Shown here: in pieces, positions 9,004 to 18,434 of the stretch
How positions within the stretch are numbered: the first letter of the stretch is position 1
How the letters are laid out: every line of letters begins with the position of its first letter
Assembly (NCBI GenBank): GCA_001872625.1
Contig: MNXP01000050.1
Coordinates: 106,419 to 170,418, forward strand
DNA length: 64,000 nucleotides
Direction of reading: 5' to 3'
Origin: Bacteroidetes bacterium CG2_30_33_31
GTDB lineage: Bacteria > Bacteroidota > Bacteroidia > Bacteroidales > UBA1556
Made by a program: the position numbers and the translations under genes
Notes under the pieces: generated by a model
The model's input: only the letters and a program-made list of their open reading frames with translations
Told to the model about the DNA's origin: nothing
Databases searched by the model: none

Positions 9004-9728
9004 GAAAAAATGATATTGTTTTTACTCTAATATTATCACTTTCAATTTTAGTTTTTCTTCCATATAATTTCTTAGAAAGTTTTCAAAACACCTTTCTATT
9101 TAATTCAAAGTATTGGCTCTTAACAAGTTTCCTTAAGTTCGCCCTGCTATCAACTTTAGGTGAATCATTGGGATTAAGACTTAAAAAAGGAGTTTACAAT
9201 CAGAAAAACTTTGGACTAATTCCAAGAGCAATAGTTTGGGGATTATTAGGCATTGCCATTAAAATAGCTTTTGAAATTTTTGCAATTGGCACGCCTGCAC
9301 TTTTAAGCCATAGCTTTGGAATTGTAAACGCCGTGGAATCGATGAAAAACAATAGTATTTTTGATGCTATCAACGTTGGACTTGGTGGAACAAGATTACT
9401 AACCGCATTTTGTATTAGCGCCTTCCTAAACTTAATTTTTGCACCAGTATTTATGACCTTGCATAAGATAACTGATATGCATATAGTTGAAAACCAAGGT
9501 ACTATCAAAGGGTTTTTTAGTCCCATAAAGTTTTACAAGATTTTTCCCACATTAAATTGGTCGGTGCAATGGGAATTTGTTTTTAAACGAACCATTCCAT
9601 TTTTTTGGATTCCCGCTCATACTATCACTTTTTTATTAGCACCTCAATATAGAATTGCATTTGCTGCTTTCTTGGGAATTATTTTGGGACTTTTGCTAAC
9701 TATTGCTGCTCAAAAATCGAGGGATTAA
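9000..9728 (+). CDS. multi-pass membrane protein, possibly Mpv17/PMP22-like
   Basis: 242 aa with about five to six hydrophobic segments, starting with one at residues 5-25. The C-terminal part (WSVQWEFVFKRTIPFFWIPAHTITFLL) and the mid-protein FAPVFMTLHKITDMHI resemble bacterial Mpv17/PMP22-like proteins, but the similarity is recalled, not measured. It is translationally coupled to the acidic protein upstream and ends the acyl-CoA synthetase operon. Transport or membrane-organising roles are possible; none is shown. Confidence 0.65.
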   Translation: MRKNDIVFTLILSLSILVFLPYNFLESFQNTFLFNSKYWLLTSFLKFALLSTLGESLGLRLKKGVYNQKNFGLIPRAIVWGLLGIAIKIAFEIFAIGTPALLSHSFGIVNAVESMKNNSIFDAINVGLGGTRLLTAFCISAFLNLIFAPVFMTLHKITDMHIVENQGTIKGFFSPIKFYKIFPTLNWSVQWEFVFKRTIPFFWIPAHTITFLLAPQYRIAFAAFLGIILGLLLTIAAQKSRD

Positions 9729-9837
9729 ATTTGCCAACAAATTATTATTGATGCAATAATCTATTAAATATATTATCTTTACTAATCAAATTTTAATTTG
9801 AGTAAATTAGTTTTTTTATAAAATTAAATTATCAATT

Positions 9838-10695
9838 ATGAAAGCTTTGAAATTAATATCTTTGATATTTGTGTTTGTTAGCCTTACTAATAATATATTT
9901 TCACAAGATAAAATTTATCTTAAAACAAAAAAAATTATTGAATGTAAAATTATTGAATTTGGCACTGATGCAATAAAGTACAAGTTTGTTGACACCAGAC
10001 AAGATTTAACTTTCAGTATTAGCAAGGACAAAGTTAGAAAAGTTGTTTTTGAAGATGGTACTGTGATGGATGTGCAATCAAATGAAATGCTAAATAGCGA
10101 TAATTATATTGATGATAGACCTAATGCAATAAAATTCAATTACTTAAGTCCATTAGCTGGAAGTTTTCAATTTTCTTATGAACATAGTATAAAACCAAGA
10201 ATTAGTCTTGAAGGAAATGCAGGGATAATTGGGTTAGGATTTAATACATCTTACGAACATCCTTTAGGAATGCTTGGTGGATTTGGAATAAAATTTATGG
10301 CTCCTCCCGACTTTTTCTTAGAAAATATGAAATTTGCGCATATTTTAAATGGGCTTTATGTAAATCCTAATATACAATTTTCTACATTTGGGCGCGATAA
10401 CCATGTTTATTCAACAACTTTTCCGGTAGTAGATCAAATAATTAGAACTAATTCTTCTGGTATAGCAATTTTAATTAGTGTTGGAAGACAAACTGTATAT
10501 AGTAATGTTTTCTTGTTTGATTATAATGCTGGTTTTGGTTATGGCTTTACTACTAATAATAATACGTTAACCACAAATATGTTTACCACAAATTACAATT
10601 TCATTTCATTTGGTTCTCAATTTCCTATCGCCTTTTCTTGGAATTTTAGAATAGGATTCTTATTTAATGGAAAAAAAGAAATTGAAGCCAATTAG
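9838..10695 (+). CDS. secreted/outer-membrane hypothetical protein
   Basis: 285 aa. A signal peptide (residues 1-22, ending NNIFSQ) precedes a short N-terminal module (IYLKTKKIIECKIIEFGTDAIKYKF, then ISKDKVRKVVFEDG) found in many Bacteroidota envelope proteins. The remainder has alternating aromatic beta-strand patterns (FQFSYEHSI, FNYGFTT-like segments, final strand FSWNFRIGFLF) suggesting a small outer-membrane barrel. It overlaps the convergent nitroreductase gene by 4 nt. Function unknown. Confidence 0.7.
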   Translation: MKALKLISLIFVFVSLTNNIFSQDKIYLKTKKIIECKIIEFGTDAIKYKFVDTRQDLTFSISKDKVRKVVFEDGTVMDVQSNEMLNSDNYIDDRPNAIKFNYLSPLAGSFQFSYEHSIKPRISLEGNAGIIGLGFNTSYEHPLGMLGGFGIKFMAPPDFFLENMKFAHILNGLYVNPNIQFSTFGRDNHVYSTTFPVVDQIIRTNSSGIAILISVGRQTVYSNVFLFDYNAGFGYGFTTNNNTLTTNMFTTNYNFISFGSQFPIAFSWNFRIGFLFNGKKEIEAN

Positions 10696-11453
10696 AAATT
10701 ATTCATAAATCCTTGGCTCTTAAGAATATTTAGTAATTTATTAGAATACAGCAAATTAGATTCTCTTGTATATCTTTTTTCTGTAAATATTTGTGCTAAA
10801 TTTTCTGTTTTATTTTCTTCAATCAATTTTTTAGACGATTCCAGATTTTCTTTATAAGAATATATTTCATCAATTTCACTCTTAGAATAATTCGAATATT
10901 TCTCGAAGTGTACATTGCCTTTTATAGGAAGTCTATCAACCAATTCAGGTTCTTCATCAGGATAACCTATTGCCAAAGTTGCAATCGGAATTATACCTTT
11001 TGGCAACTCAAAAAATTTAATTAATTCCTCGGCCATATAGATTGTCGTACCAAGATAACATGATCCAAGCCCTTGACTTTCAGCTGCTAAAACAGCATTT
11101 TGAGCTGCTATTACAGTATCAATAGCTGCTGTGATAAATGATAAAAAATTATCGTAGCACGGCTTAGCATTACGTTGTTCGCACCATAAATTGAATCTAT
11201 TAAAATCGGCATTGAAAGTCAAAACTACTGGAGCATCAAGTATCATTTTCTGATTAAAATGAAATGGCAAAATAGCTCGTTTGTTTTCGATATCTCGAGT
11301 TACAATAATATTGTAAAGCTGCATATTACCAGTGCTTGGAGCTCGCATAGCTGCATGCAAAATATTGTTTAGAATTTCATCTTCAACTGGCAAGTTTTTA
11401 AATTTACGAATTGATTTGTGATTAAATATAGTTGCTAATGTATTCATAATCAT
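10692..11453 (-). CDS. nitroreductase-family FMN oxidoreductase (NfsA/FRP type)
   Basis: 253 aa. The N-terminus has the FMN phosphate-binding pattern of the family (HKSIRKFKNLPV, AAMRAPSTGNMQ). The middle contains IDTVIAAQNAVLAAESQGLGSCYLG and ATLAIGYPDEEP, both typical for NfsA-like enzymes that reduce quinones or nitroaromatics with NAD(P)H. The start ATG overlaps the stop of the upstream lipoprotein by one base (TAATG). The physiological substrate is unknown. Confidence 0.85.
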   Translation of the reverse strand: MIMNTLATIFNHKSIRKFKNLPVEDEILNNILHAAMRAPSTGNMQLYNIIVTRDIENKRAILPFHFNQKMILDAPVVLTFNADFNRFNLWCEQRNAKPCYDNFLSFITAAIDTVIAAQNAVLAAESQGLGSCYLGTTIYMAEELIKFFELPKGIIPIATLAIGYPDEEPELVDRLPIKGNVHFEKYSNYSKSEIDEIYSYKENLESSKKLIEENKTENLAQIFTEKRYTRESNLLYSNKLLNILKSQGFMNNF

Positions 11454-12466
11454 TAAGGTGCAATATATTTTACAAATCCCAATTGGTTGGTATATTGACC
11501 GCTAATTAATGTGTCGATACTTGAAGGACTAAGCCCTAAAAAAGTTCTTTTCTTATTATATCTACCTGCAAAGATACCAATTCCATTTTCAATATTTGTA
11601 TAAGAAGGTCTTTCAGAAACTATTCCAGTGGATGGTTTATTAAGATCCATATAAATTGAGAAATTTTCGTCGGCAACCGTAAAAATATAATAGAGGCTAT
11701 CGGCATAACGTTTCATTCCAGCACTTGGAAGTGAAACTTTAGCGGCCATATTTTGATAAAAAGTTTCTCCATAAAATTCCAAAACCATTTTTTCACCACC
11801 TAAAGTTGAATTTGATTTTTCTGTGCCAAAAGGCAATTCTACATGGTGCACAGATTTATTCCCATTGCCATCAACTTCGGTATAAAAAAATCTAATGTTT
11901 AATTGATAAAGCAAACCATTGACAGCACTACTCCATTCAACAGTTTGTGGCAGTGAAGAAGTTAAACCTACATATTTCTGATTTGAATTTGGTTTGTTAA
12001 CATTAAAATCATGAATAATATTTGTCTGCCCATTTATAGTCTTGCCAGTTGATTTATTCTCAATTTGCAATCGATATTCATTGTTTGCATTTAAAATTGT
12101 ATTCAATGGTGTAGCATAAACGATTTGATTTGGATGATAAAAAGCACCAGAATCTTTATTTATGACCAAAACCGTATCTAAGCTTATCGTTCGAATAAAA
12201 TTTCCATTTGAATATTCATCAATCCACATTTTGATATCTTTTGGGTCGTACTGCGAAATTGTGCCATCGGAAGCAGCAATATATACGTTGCCATCCGCCT
12301 GAAAAGCCTTTGTAAGTTTTATAAAATGTTGTTTTTCAGATGGATCTAACAAACCATAAACTATTGCGATGTCCCTATAATCAGAATTTATATCAACTTT
12401 ATTGTTGCATGCCCAAAGCATATTACTTACAATAATTAGAAAAACAAATTTGCTAAATAATTTCAT
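11453..12466 (-). CDS. Bacteroidota lipoprotein of unknown function
   Basis: Signal peptide with a lipobox (SNMLWAC), so the mature protein is lipid-anchored at Cys20. The body (about 315 residues) is beta-rich with DIAIVYGLLD, HFIKLTKAF and INGQTNII, reminiscent of surface lipoproteins of the DUF4249 type, but I do not assert that family. The ORF-track start (12490) is a TTG lying in a -7 box. The ATG at 12466 leaves a leader of about 19 nt and is preferred; 12478 is the alternative. Coupled to the nitroreductase downstream. Confidence 0.75.
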   Translation of the reverse strand: MKLFSKFVFLIIVSNMLWACNNKVDINSDYRDIAIVYGLLDPSEKQHFIKLTKAFQADGNVYIAASDGTISQYDPKDIKMWIDEYSNGNFIRTISLDTVLVINKDSGAFYHPNQIVYATPLNTILNANNEYRLQIENKSTGKTINGQTNIIHDFNVNKPNSNQKYVGLTSSLPQTVEWSSAVNGLLYQLNIRFFYTEVDGNGNKSVHHVELPFGTEKSNSTLGGEKMVLEFYGETFYQNMAAKVSLPSAGMKRYADSLYYIFTVADENFSIYMDLNKPSTGIVSERPSYTNIENGIGIFAGRYNKKRTFLGLSPSSIDTLISGQYTNQLGFVKYIAP

Positions 12467-12487
12467 AAATTTTTGCATTATTGCCGA

Positions 12488-12495
12488 CAAAAGTA
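12488..12495 (-). promoter_or_regulatory. -7 element (TACTTTTG) for the lipoprotein-nitroreductase operon
   Basis: The minus strand reads TACTTTTG, an exact TAnnTTTG match. The expected start is near 12485, which rules out the track start at 12490. No -33 at the expected spacing. Confidence 0.5.
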
Positions 12496-12616
12496 GTAAA
12501 ACTATAATACCATTAATGAAATTTCCAATTGAAAATTTAAAATTGTATTTTTCTATACTGTGTCTAAATATAATTTTATAGTGGATATCTTATAGAAATT
12601 AATTGCCAAATATATC

Positions 12617-12644
12617 TTGTAGAAGTATAAAATTTATATTTTTG
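12617..12644 (+). promoter_or_regulatory. promoter of the AONS-family gene
   Basis: TTG at 12617-12619, a 17-nt spacer and TATTTTTG at 12637-12644. Predicted start near 12647, giving a leader of about 33 nt before the GTG start. Confidence 0.6.
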
Positions 12645-12679
12645 CAGTTCGAGATATTAAATAACTAAAATTTAAACAA

Positions 12680-13927
12680 GTGGATATTTTTGAAAGAGTA
12701 CACAATCGCCCAGGTAACATAGGAAAACATCAAAAAGAGGCTCATGGGTATTTTACTTTCCCCAAATTAGAAGGTGAAATTGGTGCGCACATGATGTTTA
12801 GAGGCAAAGAACGTTTAGTATGGAGCCTAAACAATTATATAGGATTAGCAAATCATCCCGAAGTTAGAAAAGCTGATGCAGATGCTGCTGCCGAATATGG
12901 AATGGCCTATCCAATGGGTGCAAGAATGATGTCTGGACAATCGAAATTTCACGAGCAATTAGAGGAAGAGTTAGCTGAATTTGTTGGAAAAGAGAAATCT
13001 TATCTTCTGAATTATGGCTATCAAGGAATGATTTCTATGATTGATTCATTAGTTGATAGAAAAGATGTAATCGTTTATGATTCTGAAGCTCATGCTTGTA
13101 TTATTGATGGAATGCGTTTGCATATTGGAAAAAGATTTGTTTTTCCTCATAATAACATGGAAAATTTAGGCAAACAACTTGAGCATGCAACCAAGGTAGT
13201 TGAAAAAACAGGCGGCGGAATATTAGTTATTACAGAGGGCGTTTTTGGCATGGCTGGAGATCTTGGGAATCTTAAATCTATTACCGATTTTAAAAAAGAT
13301 TTCAACTTCAGACTTTTAGTTGATGATGCTCACGGTTTTGGAACTATGGGCAAAACTGGTGCTGGCACTGGCGAACATTTTGGTGTTCAAGATAAAGTTG
13401 ATTTATATTTCGGAACATTCGCAAAATCTATGGCTGGAATTGGCGCTTTTGTAGCTGGCGATGAGCATATTATCGATTATCTTGCATACAATATGCGCTC
13501 TCAAATATTTGCTAAATCTCTACCAATGCCTATGGTTATCGGCGCTTTGAAAAGATTAGAAATTCTACGAAACGACCCAAGTATCAGAGAAAATCTATGG
13601 TCGGTGGTGAGAGCACTTCAAAAAGGCCTAAAGGAAAATGGATTTAATTTGGGTGTTACCGAATCTCCTGTTACGCCAGTATTCCTTGAAGGCAAATTAA
13701 ATGAAGCTACAAGCCTTACCATTGATTTAAGAGAAAAATATAATATTTTCTGTTCAATAGTAATTTATCCTGTGGTTCCTAAAGGAGTTATAATGCTAAG
13801 AATCATCCCCACTGCTGCACATAATCTTAAGGATGTGGAATATACTATTTCTTCATTTAAAGCAATTAAAGAAAAATTAGATAGTGGTTATTACAATCAA
13901 GAAGGCTCAACAACTTTTATTGATTAA
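12680..13927 (+). CDS. AONS-family PLP-dependent acyltransferase (serine palmitoyltransferase-like or cysteate acyltransferase-like)
   Basis: 415-aa alpha-oxoamine synthase. Landmarks: LNNYIGLANHPEV, SEAHACIIDGMRLH (PLP-stacking His), VDDAHGFGTMGKTG and GTFAKSMAGIGAFV, where the lysine of FAKS is the PLP Schiff-base residue. The family condenses an amino acid with an acyl thioester. This subgroup is common in Bacteroidota; candidates are serine palmitoyltransferase (sphingolipids) or cysteate acyltransferase (sulfonolipids), with 8-amino-7-oxononanoate synthase less likely because no bio genes are near. The start is GTG; the first in-frame ATG would remove conserved sequence. A convergent FabG-type reductase lies beyond the shared terminator. 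Confidence 0.8.
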   Translation: MDIFERVHNRPGNIGKHQKEAHGYFTFPKLEGEIGAHMMFRGKERLVWSLNNYIGLANHPEVRKADADAAAEYGMAYPMGARMMSGQSKFHEQLEEELAEFVGKEKSYLLNYGYQGMISMIDSLVDRKDVIVYDSEAHACIIDGMRLHIGKRFVFPHNNMENLGKQLEHATKVVEKTGGGILVITEGVFGMAGDLGNLKSITDFKKDFNFRLLVDDAHGFGTMGKTGAGTGEHFGVQDKVDLYFGTFAKSMAGIGAFVAGDEHIIDYLAYNMRSQIFAKSLPMPMVIGALKRLEILRNDPSIRENLWSVVRALQKGLKENGFNLGVTESPVTPVFLEGKLNEATSLTIDLREKYNIFCSIVIYPVVPKGVIMLRIIPTAAHNLKDVEYTISSFKAIKEKLDSGYYNQEGSTTFID

Positions 13928-13945
13928 TCTTATAAAACTAAAGTC

Positions 13946-13980
13946 AAAAAAAAAGCTTCCAGTCTTGGAAGCTTTTTTTT
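13946..13980. terminator. bidirectional terminator between the AONS gene and fabG
   Basis: AAGCTTCC-AGTCTT-GGAAGCTT flanked by a run of A on the left and eight T on the right, so it can serve both convergent genes. Confidence 0.85.
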
Positions 13981-13998
13981 GTTTCAAATTTTTTAAAT

Positions 13999-14745
13999 TT
14001 AAGTGTGCATACCTCCGCAAACACTTATTACTTGACCTGTAACATAAGAAGATAATTCGCTACCTAAAAAAACGCAAACATTAGCAACATCTTCGGGTTG
14101 TCCCTCGCGGCGAAGTGGAATAGTTTGAACCCAACCAGCGCGCACATCGGCAGCAAGTTTTTCTGTCATAGGAGTAGCAATAAACCCTGGAGCTATTGCA
14201 TTTACTCGAATATTTCTTGAACCAAGTTCTTGAGCAATAGATTTTGTGAAGCCAATAATTCCAGCTTTTGATGCGGAATAATTCGATTGACCTGCATTTC
14301 CTTCTATACCCACAACAGAACTCATATTGATAATTGAACCACTTCTCTGCTTGAGCATAATACGTTGAACAGCTTTGGTCATGTTAAAAACAGATTTCAG
14401 ATTAACTGCAATAACCAAATCCCAGTCGCTTTCAGTCATTCTCATCAGTAAATTATCTCGCGTAATTCCTGCATTATTTACCAAAATATCTATAGAACCG
14501 AAATCACTAACAACAGCTTCAGCAAAAGCTTGCGAATCCTCAAATTTTGATGCGTTGGAAGCATAAGCTTTTGCTTTAACTCCGTAAGCAATAATCTCAT
14601 TTTCAACAGCTTTAGTACTATCGTCTAAATTCAAATCGCTAAAAGCCACATTAGCACCCTGTGATGCAAAAGCTAATGCAATTGATCTGCCTATACCTCT
14701 GGCAGCTCCAGTAACAATTGCTGTTTTCCCTTCTAATAATTTCAT
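13999..14745 (-). CDS. fabG: 3-oxoacyl-[ACP] reductase
   Basis: 248-aa classical short-chain dehydrogenase of FabG length. NADPH-binding TGAARGIG at residues 12-19, NNAG at about 90, catalytic Ser-Tyr-Lys in MSSVVG and YSASKAG, and the C-terminal SSYVTGQVISVCGGMHT typical of FabG. It reduces beta-ketoacyl-ACP in fatty-acid elongation. It stands alone on the minus strand. Because an AONS-family acyltransferase lies tail-to-tail with it, a role in reducing a 3-keto sphingoid/capnoid base is a possible alternative. Confidence 0.85.
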   Translation of the reverse strand: MKLLEGKTAIVTGAARGIGRSIALAFASQGANVAFSDLNLDDSTKAVENEIIAYGVKAKAYASNASKFEDSQAFAEAVVSDFGSIDILVNNAGITRDNLLMRMTESDWDLVIAVNLKSVFNMTKAVQRIMLKQRSGSIINMSSVVGIEGNAGQSNYSASKAGIIGFTKSIAQELGSRNIRVNAIAPGFIATPMTEKLAADVRAGWVQTIPLRREGQPEDVANVCVFLGSELSSYVTGQVISVCGGMHT

Positions 14746-15056
14746 AAAAATTGGTTTAGTTTTGAATTGCGAAATTAGAATATTTTTTGAAATACATATA
14801 AGATTTTGAATTTTACTGATAAGGTTAAAAAATAAGCGCTTCCAAAAATAATAAATCTTATGATTTACAATAATTTACAATAGTTAATTATGTAATGTTC
14901 TTAAAATCTTATAAGAGATTTAAAGTTGCTTTAACGGACTTTGCTAAGCCAAAAACCAGAGTTTATTGATATACAATTTTATATTTCACAATGTCGAAAA
15001 AAGAAAATTTATAGAGCAAATAACTTTAATTAAATTCATAACATTTATAAAAACCT
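14746..15056. other. intergenic region between fabG and the AddB-like gene
   Basis: About 310 nt of AT-rich sequence between divergent genes. The ORF-track start at 14966 lies in it but is not supported: the -7 element at 15057 places transcription start downstream of that codon. No hairpin with a T-run, tRNA or repeat was seen. Confidence 0.5.
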
Positions 15057-15064
15057 TACTTTTG
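15057..15064 (+). promoter_or_regulatory. -7 element (TACTTTTG) of the AddB-like gene
   Basis: Exact TAnnTTTG match 16 nt before the expected leader joins the ATG at 15083. This decides the start codon. Confidence 0.55.
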
Positions 15065-15082
15065 AAATTCAAAACAATTAAG

Positions 15083-17947
15083 ATGGCAAAAAAATTTTTA
15101 GAGGAAATTGCAGACTTTATTTTAGATAAGTACAAAGGTAATTTTGAGGAGCTTACCATAATTTTACCCAACCGCCGTGCAGGATTATTTTTGGAAAAAT
15201 ATCTTCAAGAGAAAATCGATAAACCAAGCTGGGCACCGAAATTAAACTCTATCGATGACTTCGTATTCGAAATTACCAAATATGATAAAGCATCTTCAAC
15301 AGATCTAATATTTGAACTTTATGAAATATATCTAAGTTTTGAAAAAGAAAGTGCTCGCTCCTTTGAAGATTTTGGCTCTTGGGGTCCCAAATTGTTAAAC
15401 GATTTCAATGATATTGATATGTATCTTGCTGATTATAAAGTTATTTTTACTTATTTAAAAGAGGCACGTAATCTTCAAAAATGGAATCTTGACCGCCCAA
15501 ATATTTCAGCATTAGAAGATAATTATCTAAAATTTTATCATTCACTTTTAATTTATTATGTCAAATTTAAGGATAGATTAAAATCACTGAATATTGCTTA
15601 TAGTGGTATGGCAATTAGAGATTTAGTCGAAAGCCCATTGAATTACGATTTTACTTCAAATAAATTTTTAATTGCGGGGTTTAACGCACTTTCAACGGCC
15701 GAAGTCAAGCTCTTTGAATTTATAATGACCCATTTCGAAAGTGATATTTTCTGGGACGCCGATGATTATTATTTAAAAAATACAAATCAAGAAGCTGGAA
15801 AATATATTCGCAAAAATCTAAATAACAACAATTTAAAAGGCAAGTTAATACTATCTGAGGAGCTATCCTCGAGAGTAAAAAAAATAAATATCAGCGGCCT
15901 ATCAAGCAATTATTCTCAAGTAAAATATGTTGGCAAATTGCTAAAAGATCTTATTTCCAAAGAAAATTTTAACTCAAAAGAGACTGCCATTGTACTTGCA
16001 GATGAGGAACTTTTGTTTCCACTTTTAAATTCACTTCCTAAGGAAGTTGAAGATCTAAACATCACTATGTCGTATCCATTTAAAAAATCGATGGCTTATG
16101 ATTTAATAATTAATTTATTTGAGCTCTACAAAGTAGCTCTTCGAAAAAAGCAACTTAGTTCTGAAACCGAAGATTATATTTTGATTTATCATCGAAATAT
16201 TGCTAAAATACTCAATTCACCTTTGGTAAAAAAAGCATATTACAATAACTTAACCAAGCTAATAAACTTTATTAACGATAATAATATTTCATACACAACG
16301 GCAGAAAATATATTAATGTTTTCAAAGAATTTATCATTTTCAGATGAAGAACTTTCCTTAATTAACTCTCTGAAAGTGGAAAATTTATCAGCATTAACAG
16401 TTCTTGAAGCTATTAACAAATTCTTGGAAATACTAAAAGGGAAGCTAATTTTTAGTGAGTTGGATGGAGATTTATTGTCATCAAATCAAATAATTATAAA
16501 TCAGCTAATTATCAAATTAAAAAAATATCCAATAATTGAAAATATTAGCACACTTAAAAAGCTTTATAATTCTCTCACCAAAATGAAAGGAATTCCTTTT
16601 GAGGGAGAACCTCTAAGAAGATTACAAATTATGGGAATTCTGGAAACAAGAGCTTTAGATTTTAAAAATATTATATATCTTTCGTTGAATGAAGGAGTTA
16701 TACCAAAATCCAATCAGTTCCATAGTTTTATTTTGCCAGAAATAAGAAGAGAGTACAAGCTGCCAATGCCTTACGATGATGACGCAATTTATTCATATCA
16801 TTTTTATAGGTCTTTGCAAAGAGCCGAGAATATAGAACTCATCTATAATAAAGGTGAAAATGATTTGGGATCTGGAGAGATGAGTAGATTTGCTAAACAA
16901 TTGCTTTACGAATTGAAACAACAAAACCAAAATATTAGCATATCGAATAAAATAGTTAAACTTCCTGAACCAAAAAAGCAAAAATCGAAGGCAATTATTA
17001 TAAATAAATCAAATGAAATATATCAGCAACTACTTGATCTTTCGACAAATCCACTAAGAGGCTTCTCTCCTACTTCTCTTAACGAATTTAAAACATGCGG
17101 TCTTAAATTTTATTTCTCCAGAATTTTAAAAATAAAACCAAAAGATGAAGTGGAAGAAGAAATAAAGGTTAATACACGAGGGACAATAATTCATGATACT
17201 TTAGATATAATTTTCAGAGAAGAAGCAGAGGCTGAAAATAGTAATAAATTTGATGAAGATTTTTTCAAAAGAGCAAAAGAAAATTATAAGAAAATACTTT
17301 TCGATAGGTATAAAGAAAACTTTAAGAATGGAGATATTAATCATGGCAACAATCTTTTGTTAAGAAAATTAGATGAAAAATTGGTCAAAGATTTTTTTGA
17401 GTCTGAGGAGATAAACTCCTTAGGAATTGAAAATGTGATGACCGAACAAGATTTAGAATATACCATCCCAATTGAATCACAGAACGAAATTATAAAAGTT
17501 ATGTTGAGAGGCTCGGCTGATAGAATAGATAGCTACAAAGGTGTTAGACGAATTATTGATTATAAAACAGGAAAAGTTGATAAAAACGAACTCAATTTAG
17601 ATGATAAAAACATATTATCCTCTGAAAAGTGGGCAAATTTATTCACAAACTCGAAATTTGACAAACCATTTCAACTTCTTACCTATACCCTATTATATTC
17701 TCGACAGTTTAATTATTCTTTACCAATTAGCCCAATTATTATTGGACTAAAATCAAAATCTACACATTATCCTTTAATAATCAACAATTTAAATTTAATA
17801 AGCAAAGAGATAATTGATAATTTCGAGAACGAATTAATAAACTTATTAAAAGAAATATTAAACAAAAATTCTGCTTTTAAACAAACCAAAGAAATTAAAA
17901 ATTGCAAAAATTGCGATTTCATAAAAATTTGTCATAAAGATAAATAA
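15083..17947 (+). CDS. AddB-like PD-(D/E)XK nuclease with inactivated helicase region
   Basis: 954 aa from the ATG at 15083 (MAKKFLEEIADFILDKY). The N-terminal two-thirds resembles a superfamily I helicase relic (LTIILPNRRAGLFLEKYL in place of a Walker A; LQIMGILETRALDFKNIIYL). The C-terminal nuclease domain has FSPTSLNEFKTCGLKFYF (about 665), RGTIIHDTLD, and the catalytic LRGSADRID...RIIDYKTGK pair of Asp and Asp-x-Lys. One cysteine at the domain start plus NCKNCDFIKIC at the end form the Fe-S cluster set of AddB/Cas4 nucleases. Expected to pair with an AddA/UvrD-type helicase for recombinational repair; that gene is not in the window. Confidence 0.8.
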   Translation: MAKKFLEEIADFILDKYKGNFEELTIILPNRRAGLFLEKYLQEKIDKPSWAPKLNSIDDFVFEITKYDKASSTDLIFELYEIYLSFEKESARSFEDFGSWGPKLLNDFNDIDMYLADYKVIFTYLKEARNLQKWNLDRPNISALEDNYLKFYHSLLIYYVKFKDRLKSLNIAYSGMAIRDLVESPLNYDFTSNKFLIAGFNALSTAEVKLFEFIMTHFESDIFWDADDYYLKNTNQEAGKYIRKNLNNNNLKGKLILSEELSSRVKKINISGLSSNYSQVKYVGKLLKDLISKENFNSKETAIVLADEELLFPLLNSLPKEVEDLNITMSYPFKKSMAYDLIINLFELYKVALRKKQLSSETEDYILIYHRNIAKILNSPLVKKAYYNNLTKLINFINDNNISYTTAENILMFSKNLSFSDEELSLINSLKVENLSALTVLEAINKFLEILKGKLIFSELDGDLLSSNQIIINQLIIKLKKYPIIENISTLKKLYNSLTKMKGIPFEGEPLRRLQIMGILETRALDFKNIIYLSLNEGVIPKSNQFHSFILPEIRREYKLPMPYDDDAIYSYHFYRSLQRAENIELIYNKGENDLGSGEMSRFAKQLLYELKQQNQNISISNKIVKLPEPKKQKSKAIIINKSNEIYQQLLDLSTNPLRGFSPTSLNEFKTCGLKFYFSRILKIKPKDEVEEEIKVNTRGTIIHDTLDIIFREEAEAENSNKFDEDFFKRAKENYKKILFDRYKENFKNGDINHGNNLLLRKLDEKLVKDFFESEEINSLGIENVMTEQDLEYTIPIESQNEIIKVMLRGSADRIDSYKGVRRIIDYKTGKVDKNELNLDDKNILSSEKWANLFTNSKFDKPFQLLTYTLLYSRQFNYSLPISPIIIGLKSKSTHYPLIINNLNLISKEIIDNFENELINLLKEILNKNSAFKQTKEIKNCKNCDFIKICHKDK

Positions 17948-17969
17948 AAACCTCATCATCGAATATTTA

Positions 17970-18434
17970 TTGAATGATATTTCCAAAGATTCATTGCCAT
18001 CATTTGCAAAATTCGCAGAGAATGCAGTCAAATATTTGATGAGCTTTGGAGTTTGATATTACTAAATTCACAAACAGTAAGTTGGCGAGCAGCTTACCTT
18101 TTTGAACATCTTGCAAAATATAATACTTCTGGATTGGAAAGATTTATTTCAGAAATATTATATAACTTGACAAATTTTAAACACGATGGGCAAAAAAGAC
18201 ACTTGCTAAAATTTATACAATTAATTGACTTATTAAAATTTAAAGAAGGAAAAATAGTCAATATATGTTTTGACTTTTTACAAAAATACTCAGAAGGGGG
18301 ATCGGTTAAAATACAGTTTATTAATATATTATACAAATTTAGCAAGAAAAATTCAGATATAAAACTTGAGTTGATATAAAGCATTAAATTTCAATTACCC
18401 TAAACCAGCAGAGGGTATAGAAATTCTGCAATAA
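17970..18434 (+). pseudogene. HEAT-like repeat protein, apparently broken by two compensating frameshifts
   Basis: The intact central ORF (18053-18379, TTG start) reads QTVSWRAAYLFEHLAKY and GQKRHLLKFIQLIDLLKF, as in small Bacteroidota HEAT-like proteins. Upstream, a different frame reads LNDISKDSLPSFAKFAENAVKY up to about 18035 and joins FDELWSLILLNSQ if one T is added. After the ORF's stop, the original frame reads YKALNFNYPKPAEGIEILQ to a stop at 18434, like the normal C-terminus. No ATG begins the upstream piece (TTG at 17970 is a guess). Either a decaying gene or two sequence indels. It follows the AddB-like gene closely. Confidence 0.5.

Noticed and set aside
14966-15082. Upstream start of the AddB-like gene
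   Set aside because: The -7 element at 15057-15064 lies after it, and the extension is low-complexity AT-derived sequence.
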